Made by a program: the position numbers and the translations under genes. This document shows positions 16,225 to 24,496 of a stretch of 64,000 nucleotides of DNA, piece after piece (the stretch's first letter is position 1; every line of letters starts with the position of its first letter). This DNA comes from CBDDHT01 sp965228615 (GTDB lineage Bacteria; Pseudomonadota; Alphaproteobacteria; Rhizobiales; Methyloligellaceae). Under the pieces are notes generated by a model, which saw only the letters and a list, made by a program, of their open reading frames with translations, ran no database searches and had not been told where the DNA came from. Where the stretch lies: NCBI GenBank assembly GCA_965228615.1, contig CBDDHT010000004.1, positions 496,001-560,000 on the forward strand, given 5' to 3'.

Positions 16225-17265
16225 ATGCATTCATCGATTGAAACACCTCGCCAACCGACCGTCCGGATAATAGTTCCAACATATAAAAGGGCAGACGATC
16301 TGCGCCGGCTCCTGGAGTCGCTCGTGCCCCAGATCGAGACTCGGCCCCATATAAGACTGACAGTCGTCAATGATGGAACACACAGCCCCGACTACGCGTC
16401 CGTGATGGCCCCGTACCAGACGCGTGTGGACTACCTCATTCGCGACTCGAGCGGCGGCTGCGGTCCAGCGCGCCAGCACGGGCTCACAGGGGCCGAAGAA
16501 GACTATATCGTTACGACTGATGACGACTGCATCGCGCCTCCCAACTGGGCTGCACATCTGGATGCCATTCTGTCTCGGCATCCGGAGGTTGATATCATCT
16601 CGGGCGAGGTCATCTTCCGCGCATCCGAGCGTCCCCGTCTGGTCGAGCGGTATTTCCGCGCGACGCATGAAAGATTTGCAAGCCTCAGGACACGATTCGG
16701 TTTCGTCAAGATCGCCACGCCGTGTTCGGTTATGAGGCGTGCGACACTCGAGCAGTGCGGAGGCTTTGCAACCGACTATGATGTCGCTGAGGACTTCGAT
16801 CTCAGCCGTCGCCTTATGGCCGCCGGGGGCACGGTCCTCCTCGACGAGGATTGGATCATCGAGCATAAGTCCGACCACACCCTTAAGGGGGAGATGAGGC
16901 GCTACTATCGCTATGGATTTTACGGCGCCCGTTATCTATTGCGCGAACAGGACTGGCGCTCGCTTCCACTATATCACGTTGATCGCCAGAAAGTCCGTGC
17001 GCGTTTCGAACGCGGCTGGGTGCGCTGGAACTGGGACGCCATTCGCATGCGCGAAGTATCAAATTTCGAGAACGTCGCATTGATGACGGTCTCGATCCTC
17101 ATACTCGCAGCCCTTCGCACTGGCTGGTATCGTGGTCTTCATCACTTCCGAAACGAGCTGGGGCGCGACCTTCCACAGACCCCAGCTCTACCGGATCAGC
17201 TCTCAAACTGCGTTTTCGGCGCAACTGTACGGCGTCCGCAATTGAGCAACGAACCGCCTGCATGA
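16225..17265 (+). CDS. family 2 glycosyltransferase
   Basis: A 346-residue inverting GT-A enzyme. The N-terminal fold begins VRIIVPTYKRADDLRRLLES (residues 13-32), followed by the nucleotide-binding VVNDGT, the metal/sugar DxD motif in TTDDDC (about residue 98) and the acid/base ED in DYDVAEDFDLSRRL. One hydrophobic segment near residues 290-303 may anchor it to the membrane. A role in building a surface glycan or glycolipid is likely from the family; donor and acceptor are unknown. It has no partner genes. Confidence 0.82.
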   Translation: MHSSIETPRQPTVRIIVPTYKRADDLRRLLESLVPQIETRPHIRLTVVNDGTHSPDYASVMAPYQTRVDYLIRDSSGGCGPARQHGLTGAEEDYIVTTDDDCIAPPNWAAHLDAILSRHPEVDIISGEVIFRASERPRLVERYFRATHERFASLRTRFGFVKIATPCSVMRRATLEQCGGFATDYDVAEDFDLSRRLMAAGGTVLLDEDWIIEHKSDHTLKGEMRRYYRYGFYGARYLLREQDWRSLPLYHVDRQKVRARFERGWVRWNWDAIRMREVSNFENVALMTVSILILAALRTGWYRGLHHFRNELGRDLPQTPALPDQLSNCVFGATVRRPQLSNEPPA

Positions 17266-17560
17266 ACGTATCTGTCGAGTTGCCGGTCGTTACGATCTGC
17301 CCAAACGTTTAGGCCACTTGGAGCATCGATCGGTTGTGCGGTGGTCCCCAACTTGTCGCCGGTGCGCCGCTTTCCCCTCAAGGGCATATCTGACACCCTG
17401 CTCGCGCCCGACCTGTCTGATGTCGGGGATGCGCCCTTTGTATGTGAATGGGGAGCTGCGGGAAACAACAAGGAGATGAGGGGCTTTTGAGAGAACCGTA
17501 ATGATGTCCTCGACCATTCCGGCGCCAACGACCATTCGATCCGTTTTGCCTGACACGTGC
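17230..17560 (-). pseudogene. remnant of a TPR/TolB-like adenylate-cyclase-type gene
   Basis: The minus-strand frame from about 17556 reads GMVEDIITVLSKAPHLLVVS, then SPFTYKGRIPDIRQVGREQG and VRYALEGK. It then slips to another frame reading RRTGDKLGTTAQPIDAPSG and NVWADRNDRQLDRY. These are the conserved blocks of the TolB-like segment between cyclase and TPR domains in alphaproteobacterial class III adenylate cyclases (SSFTYKG, VGRELGVRYVLEGSVR, RITAQLIDA, WAERYDR). The cyclase and TPR parts are absent. Fragment and frameshift together show a pseudogene remnant. Confidence 0.78.
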
Positions 17561-17661
17561 AGTTTCAGAGTACTAACCGTCGCCCAGTGTGCGCCCGCCG
17601 TTTGGCAAACGCCTAAATATGCCCCACCACGACGCGATCTGATGACAGATGTCCTCTTGAA

Positions 17662-18339
17662 TTACAGCCGGCTCGCAGCTTCCTCGACGGCGGCCAGACG
17701 ATCAGCCTGACGCGCCTTTACAGCGTCACGGGCCGTCGCTTCGACTTCGGCGCCAGCAGACTCCGGAGAACCCGCATCGAATGGCGGTTGCGGATTGTAC
17801 TCGATACCAAGCTGAATGGACTTGGCCGCGTCAGCGCCCAGCAGCTCCCCGGCAACCGTCAACGCAAAATCGATCCCGGCCGTGACGCCGCCGCCCGAAA
17901 TATACTTGCCGTCGATGACCACACGTGCCGGGTCGGGCGTCGCTTCGAAATGTTCCAGCATGTCCCGCGACATCCAATGGCAGGCCGCGCGTTTGCCCTT
18001 GAGCAAACCGGCGGCGCCGAGTACCAGGGAGCCGGTGCAGACCGACGTCACATAGCGCGCACTTGCATCTTGTTTGCGAAGAAACGCAAGGGTCTCCTCA
18101 TCGTTCAACAAGGCGTTCATGCCACCGCCGCCAGGGACGCAGACCAGGTCCAACTGTGGACAGGTCTCGTAAGTGACATCCGGCAGTAGACGCATACCTC
18201 CGGAAGACGTAACCGGGTCGAGCGATTTCCAGACGAGAAACACTTCCGTATCGGGCATCTTCGTGAAGACCTCATGCGGGCCGGTCATGTCGAGTTGCAT
18301 GATGTCGGGGAAAACGAGCATGCCGATGCGGAACGTCAT
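17662..18339 (-). CDS. inhA: isonitrile (isocyanide) hydratase, DJ-1/PfpI family
   Basis: Adds water to an isonitrile to give an N-substituted formamide. The 225-residue protein matches the isocyanide hydratase family along its length. Asp17 (QLDMTGPHEVF) and the nucleophile Cys101 with Thr102 (YVTSVCTGSLVLGAAGLL) fall at the positions known to be catalytic in the Pseudomonas enzymes, and ITAGIDFAL-like and PFDAGSP blocks also match. It is cytoplasmic and transcribed alone. A decayed paralogue lies 5.4 kb away. Its natural substrate is uncertain, since many family members are annotated by homology only. Confidence 0.85.
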   Translation of the reverse strand: MTFRIGMLVFPDIMQLDMTGPHEVFTKMPDTEVFLVWKSLDPVTSSGGMRLLPDVTYETCPQLDLVCVPGGGGMNALLNDEETLAFLRKQDASARYVTSVCTGSLVLGAAGLLKGKRAACHWMSRDMLEHFEATPDPARVVIDGKYISGGGVTAGIDFALTVAGELLGADAAKSIQLGIEYNPQPPFDAGSPESAGAEVEATARDAVKARQADRLAAVEEAASRL

Positions 18340-18436
18340 AGGTGCGTGTCTCCTGGCGTGGGTGTTTTACGGTTTAGCGATTTTAGACGAATTGGCGGGC
18401 GGCTGACTATGCCATTGTTTCGATTGGAACGACGCA

Positions 18437-18516
18437 ACGTCCCGGACTTGATCCGGGACCCAGAGCGGCAAACAGAGACCCAAGTGATGCGCCCTGGGCC
18501 CGGATCAAGTCCGGGG
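18437..18516. repeat. dispersed palindromic intergenic element, copy 2
   Basis: CCCGGACTTGATCCGGG (near 18441-18457) faces CCCGGATCAAGTCCGGG (near 18499-18515) across about 40 bases. Each arm is itself a near-palindrome. It sits between the divergent inhA and convergent transpeptidase ends, like the other copies in this window. Confidence 0.75.
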
Positions 18517-18559
18517 CTTTACATCATTGCAATTGCCTCGACGCCGATCCCCAGGTGGA

Positions 18560-20209
18560 TCAACTGGGCGTTGGCTTGCCGAACAGTGCGCGGTGCAGGG
18601 CTTCATCGCGCCTATAGATGTCCGCTGCGAAGTGGACGGTATCGCCCTCCCCCTGCCACGCCGTGGCATAGGTCAGGTGCACATCGACCGGTTCGGCCAG
18701 GTTGACGACCGTTCGATCCTTGGCATCGAGCACGCCCTGGATGCGGTTCCGGTTCCAGTCGGGCAAGTCCGACAGGAGTTGCTCGGCCAGATCGATGGGG
18801 CGCGCAAGACGGATGCAGCCATGGCTGAAGGCGCGTTTGGCCTTTCCGAAGAGCGAACGGGCCTGCGTGTCATGCAGATAGACATTGAACCGATTAGGGA
18901 ACATGAATTTTACGCGGCCAAGGGCATTGCTCGGTCCGGGGCGCTGGCGCAGACGAACCGGAAAGTGCGAGCGCGAATAAGAGCCCCAGTCGACAGCACT
19001 CAAAGGCAGCACACGATTGCCGCTGACCGCTTCGAACCCCTTTGACGCCATGCGCCGCGTGCCGCGCCTTAGCTGCGGCAGATACTCTTTCGTCGCTATC
19101 GAATAAGGCACGTTCCAATAGGGGTTGATCTCCAGATATTTGATCCGGTCCGAAAAGACGGGCGTGCGGTGATAGGGCAAACCGACCACAACGCGCATGC
19201 GCTCCTCGATCCGCCCTTTGCGGACACGCTTCAATTCAAAGCCGGCGATATTGACCATCACATAATGCTGCCCGAGATCTTCAGGCATCCAGCGCCAGCG
19301 TTCGAGATTGGCGACGATCTGCCGTATCCGTGCTTCGACCGAGACATTCAACTGAAAGAGGGTCTGCTTCCCGAGCACACCATCGGTCTCAAGGCCGTGA
19401 CGCTTCTGAAAGCGCTTGAGTGCATCTATGACATCCGCGCTGTAGAGATTGGGGTCGGCTCCCTCTGCTGCTGGCAGGGCACCATCGGTTGCCGCGAGGC
19501 GCTCACGCAAAACCGGTACGCGCTCGTCGATCATTTCCGGTTTTAGGACCTCGCCGGCCGGGACCTTCGGCCACCCTCCCCGTTCGGCCAGTTTCCGATA
19601 CGCAATGAGCGTCGTCTTCAAAGCTCCATATTCCGGGATCTGCGGTTCCCAAGCTTTGACGAAATCTGCAATGCTTCCCGCCTTCGACAGCCCGGTCATC
19701 GCCGCGACAAGATCAACCGTTTTCGCTTTCCAGAATAGATCCTTGTCCACCTGGCCGGGTAGCAGACGGCCGATCTTGATGTCGGATGCATATTTCAGAA
19801 AGAAGGCCGAGAAATAAAGCTCGATCACGGCCTGGCTCCGCGCATCCGTAGAAGCAACGACGGCCTGCAACTTCTTGAGCTGCCCGGCGGCATAGTCGCG
19901 CGGGAGCAATCCTTGCTCCTCCGCCCGGCCGATATGATCGATCAGCTCGGGCATGCGCTGCGTACCGATCCACAGAGCGGGTCCAGCCTGTTCGACATAG
20001 TAGCTGGTCAGGACGGCTTTGCGCTGTCGGACGGGCAGCGCGAGCTGCGGTTCGGTTTCCAAGAGAACCGCGACCGCTTTGAGAACCACACTGTTCTGAC
20101 TATGTGCCGGTCCCGAAGAAACTGCAGCGCCTGCGATGAGGATGGCAGACAGCAGAGAGAACCGGACGATGGACTTTGCCGAACGCAGGTGAAAGCCGAA
20201 ATGCCGCAT
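18560..20209 (-). CDS. L,D-transpeptidase with peptidoglycan-binding domain (YcbB/LdtD type)
   Basis: Periplasmic enzyme that forms 3-3 crosslinks in peptidoglycan or links proteins to it; about 549 residues. After a signal peptide (core IVRFSLLSAILIAGAAV) comes a long helical domain typical of YcbB, a peptidoglycan-binding motif (VIDALKRFQKRHGLETDGV, near residue 265) and the YkuD catalytic domain. Its active site is HDTQARSLF and SHGCIRLARP, with the nucleophilic Cys. The start at 20209 (MRHFGFHLRS) places the signal peptide normally; an upstream ATG at 20263 would add 18 residues. Single gene. Confidence 0.87.
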   Translation of the reverse strand: MRHFGFHLRSAKSIVRFSLLSAILIAGAAVSSGPAHSQNSVVLKAVAVLLETEPQLALPVRQRKAVLTSYYVEQAGPALWIGTQRMPELIDHIGRAEEQGLLPRDYAAGQLKKLQAVVASTDARSQAVIELYFSAFFLKYASDIKIGRLLPGQVDKDLFWKAKTVDLVAAMTGLSKAGSIADFVKAWEPQIPEYGALKTTLIAYRKLAERGGWPKVPAGEVLKPEMIDERVPVLRERLAATDGALPAAEGADPNLYSADVIDALKRFQKRHGLETDGVLGKQTLFQLNVSVEARIRQIVANLERWRWMPEDLGQHYVMVNIAGFELKRVRKGRIEERMRVVVGLPYHRTPVFSDRIKYLEINPYWNVPYSIATKEYLPQLRRGTRRMASKGFEAVSGNRVLPLSAVDWGSYSRSHFPVRLRQRPGPSNALGRVKFMFPNRFNVYLHDTQARSLFGKAKRAFSHGCIRLARPIDLAEQLLSDLPDWNRNRIQGVLDAKDRTVVNLAEPVDVHLTYATAWQGEGDTVHFAADIYRRDEALHRALFGKPTPS

Positions 20210-20388
20210 GACGAAAGAAACCCACTTTGACGAACCCCAGGGAGGCATCGGACGCAAAAGCATGCTAGGAGCACTGCAGCTTTTAGCACCTGCCGGAACG
20301 CAACTTAGGGTGCACCGGACGAAATTGGCAAGTCAGCAAGACCATCCGACGACGGAGTGTCGATGGTGGCAACAAGGACAGACGGGGA

Positions 20389-21399
20389 ATGCGTGTGACA
20401 ACGAATATGTCAGTGAATCTTTTGCGGTCGGGCGTCGTAGCATTCGGTCTGATCTGCTTCGGTGCGCAAGCTGCCATGAGCGGTACATTGGATACGGTCA
20501 AGAAGCGCGGCAAACTGGAGTGCGGCGTGAGTGAGGGCCTGCTTGGCTTTTCTGCGCGCGACGAAGCGGGGAACTGGAGCGGGTTCGACGTCGATTTCTG
20601 CCGGGCGGTTGCCGCCGCCATCTTCGGCGACCCAAAGAAGGTCGACTTTGTACCGCTTTCCGCAGTGAAACGCTTCGATGCTCTCAGCTCCGGCACGATC
20701 GATCTCCTCTCCCGCAACACGACATGGACCATGAGCCGCGACGTCAAACTCGGGCTGGAATTCGTCGGCATTACCTATTTCGACGGACAGGGTTTCATGA
20801 CACGCCGCGAAAACGGCCTGTCGAGCGCTCTGCAACTCGGCTCTGCCAAAATCTGCGCCCTGTCCGGCACGACTTCGGAGGCCAATGCACGCGCCTACTT
20901 CGCCCAGAACAAGGTAGACGTCGAGATCGTGGCCTTCCCCAAACGGGAAGACGCTCTCAAGGCCTATGCGGACCGCAAGTGCGACGTCTATTCCGCTGAT
21001 CGGTCGGCCCTGGCATCGGAACGCTCGAAACTCGAAGACAGCGCCGATCATATGCTTCTGCCCGAAGTGGCTTCCAAGGAACCGCTCGGGCCCGTGGTTC
21101 GTCAGGACGATCATGCCTGGCTGGAACTGAACCGGTGGGTCCTGTTCCTGCTGATCAATGCAGAAGAGGCCGGGTGGCGGTCGGTGACGAAAGGCGATGC
21201 ACCGATGTCTGTACCGACAGAGGTCAGCAAAAAACTAGGCCTGCCCAAGGGGTGGGCCGCTCGCGTGATCAAATCGGTTGGTAATTATGGCGAAATTTTC
21301 TCACGCAACGTTGGCCGCGATACACCGCTCGGGCTTGGCCGCGGGCTAAATGCGTCGTGGAAACGCGGCGGTCTGATCTATGCGCCGCCGATGCGTTAG
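20389..21399 (+). CDS. AapJ-type general amino-acid ABC binding protein, orphan
   Basis: Periplasmic binding protein of the polar/general L-amino-acid family, 336 residues. It has a signal peptide (SGVVAFGLICFGAQAAMSG) and the family blocks TLDTVKKRGKLECGVSEG, NWSGFDVDFCRAVAAAIFGD and ALSSGTIDLLSRNTTWTMSRD, close to AapJ. No permease or ATPase genes are nearby, so it must share another importer encoded elsewhere or act as a sensor. The ATG at 20389 follows a GGGG stretch of moderate quality. Confidence 0.82.
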   Translation: MRVTTNMSVNLLRSGVVAFGLICFGAQAAMSGTLDTVKKRGKLECGVSEGLLGFSARDEAGNWSGFDVDFCRAVAAAIFGDPKKVDFVPLSAVKRFDALSSGTIDLLSRNTTWTMSRDVKLGLEFVGITYFDGQGFMTRRENGLSSALQLGSAKICALSGTTSEANARAYFAQNKVDVEIVAFPKREDALKAYADRKCDVYSADRSALASERSKLEDSADHMLLPEVASKEPLGPVVRQDDHAWLELNRWVLFLLINAEEAGWRSVTKGDAPMSVPTEVSKKLGLPKGWAARVIKSVGNYGEIFSRNVGRDTPLGLGRGLNASWKRGGLIYAPPMR

Positions 21400-21460
21400 G
21401 AAGTGGGTTCGCGGAGGTCCGAATTACGGATAAAACAACCGCTCCCCCCTCACCCACCCC

Positions 21461-21476
21461 TCTCCCTCAAGGGAGA
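21461..21476. terminator. short hairpin after the orphan binding-protein gene
   Basis: TCTCCC and GGGAGA pair around a four-base loop. The preceding CCCCCTCACCCACCCC resembles the left half of the large hairpin at 60911. It may be a partial copy of the same repeat. Confidence 0.4.
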
Positions 21477-21531
21477 AGGCTTCTGGCCTGAGTGCATACC
21501 CACTCCACCTACAAGCGAGAAATTCAGAAAA

Positions 21532-22332
21532 ATGCGCCCACTCAGCGAATGCCCCCGAAGCCGGCTCGCCGCGATCGCAGGTGTCTTTGCCGACATCGAC
21601 GATACGCTGACGACTGACGGTGCTTTGACGGCAGAGGCCTATTCAGCTCTTGAACACCTACAGGATGCAGGAGTCCGTGTCTTTCCGATAACCGGTCGTC
21701 CTGCGGGTTGGTGCGACCACATTGCGAGGATGTGGCCGGTCGACGCGGTGGTAGGAGAGAATGGCGCATTCTACTTCCGGTACGACAAGGGGGCGCAACG
21801 CATGATCCGCAGCTATGTCGACACAGAGGAAGAGCGCTCTTCCAACCGGACCAAACTCACCGCCATCCGCAATGCCGTTCTCGCCGAAGTGCCGGGTTCG
21901 GCCGTGTCCGCCGATCAGGCCTATCGGGAGACCGATCTGGCCATCGATTTCTGCGAAGACGTCCCGGCACTCACACAGGACGATATCGAACGGATTGTCG
22001 CGATCTTCGAGCGGCATGGGGCAACTGCCAAGGTCTCCTCGATCCACGTCAACGGATGGTTCGGGACCTATGACAAGGTCACCATGACCCGCCGCATGAT
22101 GGCAGAGCAATTTGGCGCCGACGATGCGCAATTGCGTGACCGCTATCTGTTTATTGGCGACTCGCCGAACGATGCGCCGATGTTTGTTTTTTTTCCCGAT
22201 GCCGTCGGCGTTGCCAATGTGCGCGCCTTTGCCGGCAACATGGACACCCTGCCCGCATGGGTCTCGGACGCCGAAAGCGGGGCCGGATTCGTCGAGCTTG
22301 CGCAGGCAATTCTCTCCAGCCGCCGAGCATAA
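21532..22332 (+). CDS. HAD-superfamily phosphatase (Cof/SPP type)
   Basis: Cytoplasmic phosphatase, about 266 residues. Motif I is FADIDDTLTTDG (nucleophile Asp20-Asp22 region), motif II falls in FPITGRPAG, and motif IV is GDSPNDAPMF, with the type II cap between. These features match the sucrose-phosphate/mannosyl-3-phosphoglycerate phosphatase branch, so a sugar phosphate is the likely substrate. The start is the ATG at 21532; the frame is open upstream but runs through a repeat-like stretch. It lies just ahead of the glpR-ugp operon, and a role in glycerol or sugar phosphate metabolism is only a guess. Confidence 0.8.
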   Translation: MRPLSECPRSRLAAIAGVFADIDDTLTTDGALTAEAYSALEHLQDAGVRVFPITGRPAGWCDHIARMWPVDAVVGENGAFYFRYDKGAQRMIRSYVDTEEERSSNRTKLTAIRNAVLAEVPGSAVSADQAYRETDLAIDFCEDVPALTQDDIERIVAIFERHGATAKVSSIHVNGWFGTYDKVTMTRRMMAEQFGADDAQLRDRYLFIGDSPNDAPMFVFFPDAVGVANVRAFAGNMDTLPAWVSDAESGAGFVELAQAILSSRRA

Positions 22333-22353
22333 GACTTGCCAATCCTCACGCCG

Positions 22354-22399
22354 AATGTAAGAATTCCAACATTATTGACATCAACGGTCATGTTGATGT
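22354..22399. promoter_or_regulatory. candidate GlpR operator region
   Basis: Upstream of glpR lies a perfect palindrome: arms ACATCAAC (22378-22385) and GTTGATGT (22392-22399) around six bases. Just before it, AATGT (22354) and ACATT (22369) face each other across ten bases. The word CCAACATTAT at 22366 recurs at 23313, ahead of ugpC. Palindromes of this size suit DeoR-family repressors. Binding is inferred, not shown. Confidence 0.45.
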
Positions 22400-22449
22400 G
22401 ATGCCGAACCCTTAGGGTCAGCGGCTTCGACGGCGAAGGAGCGGCACAG

Positions 22450-23247
22450 TTGGTCGACACGCTCGACAACAACCATCAGGCAAACCCTGGCCTCCACAGG
22501 CGCCAGACCGAGATTCTCGCCCTTCTCCGGCAACAGGGTTTCGTCGCTATCGAGCAACTCGCGAAGGCATTCAATGTGTCGGAGCAGACTGTCCGCCGCG
22601 ACATCAAACATCTCGAGCAGCGCGGCCTGGTCATTCGCTATCACGGCGGCGCGGGCCTGCCGTCCGGCCCATCCGTGATGGACTATGACGGTCGCAAAGA
22701 TCGGCTCCCGGCAGAGAAACAGGCAATTGGCGCGCTTGTTGCGCGTGAAATCCCCGAAGGCGCAACGGTTTTCGTCGACATCGGAACAACCATGGAGGCC
22801 GTCGCCCAAGGGCTGATGGGGCATCAGAGGCTCACGGTCATCACGAACCATCTGACGGTGGCATCGATGCTGAGCCGCCGAAGCGCCTTCCAGGTCATCC
22901 TTGCCGGCGGGCTTCTGCGCCACAACGATCATGCAACCACAGGCGAAGCGACACGGGAATTTCTGGAGCGATTTCGCGTCGGATACGGCATCTTCGGAAT
23001 TGGCAGTATCGATACAGACGGAGAGCTGCTCGACTACGACTACCGCGATATCGGCGTCTCCAAGACGGCCATCAATATCAGCCGCGAAAAGTTTATCGTC
23101 GCAGACCACACGAAGTTTGGCTCCGATGCCGCAATTCGCGTCGGTCATGCATCGGAATTCGACGCAATTTTTACGGATAGAGCTCCCCCGAACGGGCACG
23201 CAAAAGCCCTTAAAAAACATGGTGTAAGGGTTGTATTGCCGAACTAG
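22450..23247 (+). CDS. glpR: DeoR-family regulator, GlpR type
   Basis: Probable repressor of the following glycerophosphate operon, about 265 residues. The N-terminal DeoR helix-turn-helix reads RQTEILALLRQQGFVAIEQL and VSEQTVRRDIKHLEQRGLV. The C-terminal DeoR sensor domain has the phosphate-ligand region VFVDIGTTMEAVAQGL and the block RVGYGIFGIGSIDTDGELLD. The start is the TTG at 22450, supported by GAAGGAG at 22435-22441. By analogy its inducer is glycerol-3-phosphate. The linked GlpD and ugp genes make the GlpR assignment strong. Confidence 0.85.
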   Translation: MVDTLDNNHQANPGLHRRQTEILALLRQQGFVAIEQLAKAFNVSEQTVRRDIKHLEQRGLVIRYHGGAGLPSGPSVMDYDGRKDRLPAEKQAIGALVAREIPEGATVFVDIGTTMEAVAQGLMGHQRLTVITNHLTVASMLSRRSAFQVILAGGLLRHNDHATTGEATREFLERFRVGYGIFGIGSIDTDGELLDYDYRDIGVSKTAINISREKFIVADHTKFGSDAAIRVGHASEFDAIFTDRAPPNGHAKALKKHGVRVVLPN

Positions 23248-23290
23248 ACCGCCGTCTGGAACGATGAGTGAGTTGGAAGAATGCGCTCTA

Positions 23291-23322
23291 AATGTAAAAT
23301 AACTGACATGAGCCAACATTAT
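23291..23322. promoter_or_regulatory. candidate second GlpR site before ugpC
   Basis: AATGT (23291) and ACATT (23316) are separated by 20 bases, exactly ten more than in the pair before glpR. The shared word CCAACATTAT starts at 23313. This is consistent with an operator half-site pair one helical turn wider. Weak evidence on its own. Confidence 0.3.
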
Positions 23323-23361
23323 GGTTCGTCGAACGCTCAATACAGATGATGGCAGGCGAAA

Positions 23362-24435
23362 ATGACAGCAATTGAGATGCGCGGCGTAAGCAAGACTTGG
23401 AGCGATACCCTGGCCGTCAACGATGTCTCATTCGTCGTGGAGGCTGGCACATTCGTGGTTCTGCTCGGCCCATCAGGATGCGGCAAGTCTACGACGCTAC
23501 GCATGATGGCCGGACTCGAAGACGTTTCTGAGGGATCTGTCCTGATCAATGGAAACGAAATGACCCGCGCAGCGCCCGCCGAGCGGAAGGTCTCCATGGT
23601 CTTTCAATCCTATGCACTGTTTCCCCATCTCGATGTCCGGGAGAACATTCTCTTCGGCCTGAAGGTCAGAAAGGTCCCGTCGGCCGAGCGTGAGGCTCGC
23701 CTCGCCAAGGTAGCGGATCTGGTCAGCCTGTCGGAACTCCTGGACCGCAAACCGGCGCAACTGTCCGGAGGACAGCGCCAGCGGGTTGCAGTCGCACGCG
23801 CCATCATCGCTGAAAACCCGATTTGCCTCATGGACGAACCGCTTTCCAATCTCGATGCGAAACTTCGCCATGAGATGCGGGTTGAACTTCGAGCGTTGCA
23901 GCAACGCCTGGAAATGACCGTCGTCTATGTCACACACGATCAGACCGAGGCCATGAGCATGGCTGACAACGTTATTTTGATGCGAAGCGGTCAGATAGAG
24001 CAGATCGGGACGCCCGGAGATCTTTACGAGACACCGGCGACGACCTTTACGGCGAGCTTCATCGGAACACCACCGATGAACCTCATGAACCTCGAAGATA
24101 CGGGTTCTGGCGCCGTCTTGGCCGGAACATCAGGTCCGATCGTTGTCGGGAATGGACATGGCAATTGGACCCTCGGTGTGCGGCCGGAAGATGTCTCGCT
24201 CACGGACGGTGATGGCATCAGCGCCGATGTCGTCTCCTGCGACTATCTGGGTGCCGATACAATCGTCGCCGCATCTTGCCAGGGTCAGGAAATTCTGGTG
24301 CGGGCGGCCGGGCGATGTCCTCTGGCGTCGGGCGACAAAGTCAAGCTGACATGGTCGCCGTCCGCGGCACATGTCTTTGACGCCGACACCGGAAAACGCA
24401 CCAACAAGGCACAGCCGCTCTCGGTCGCGGCCTGA
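23362..24435 (+). CDS. ugpC: sn-glycerol-3-phosphate-type ABC ATPase UgpC
   Basis: ATP-binding subunit of the CUT1 (MalK/UgpC) class, 357 residues. It has Walker A GPSGCGKST (residues 36-44), signature LSGGQRQRVAVARAI, Walker B ICLMDEPLSNLDAKLR, and a C-terminal TOBE regulatory domain (LGVRPEDVSL near residue 270). Unlike most operons of this type, the ATPase gene comes first, right after glpR. It works with the UgpAE permeases and UgpB below. Confidence 0.86.
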   Translation: MTAIEMRGVSKTWSDTLAVNDVSFVVEAGTFVVLLGPSGCGKSTTLRMMAGLEDVSEGSVLINGNEMTRAAPAERKVSMVFQSYALFPHLDVRENILFGLKVRKVPSAEREARLAKVADLVSLSELLDRKPAQLSGGQRQRVAVARAIIAENPICLMDEPLSNLDAKLRHEMRVELRALQQRLEMTVVYVTHDQTEAMSMADNVILMRSGQIEQIGTPGDLYETPATTFTASFIGTPPMNLMNLEDTGSGAVLAGTSGPIVVGNGHGNWTLGVRPEDVSLTDGDGISADVVSCDYLGADTIVAASCQGQEILVRAAGRCPLASGDKVKLTWSPSAAHVFDADTGKRTNKAQPLSVAA

Positions 24436-24496
24436 TGATGAATATTACCAACACTGCAGTAGCCCGGGGATGGGCCTTCGTAACAAGGAGGAATGG

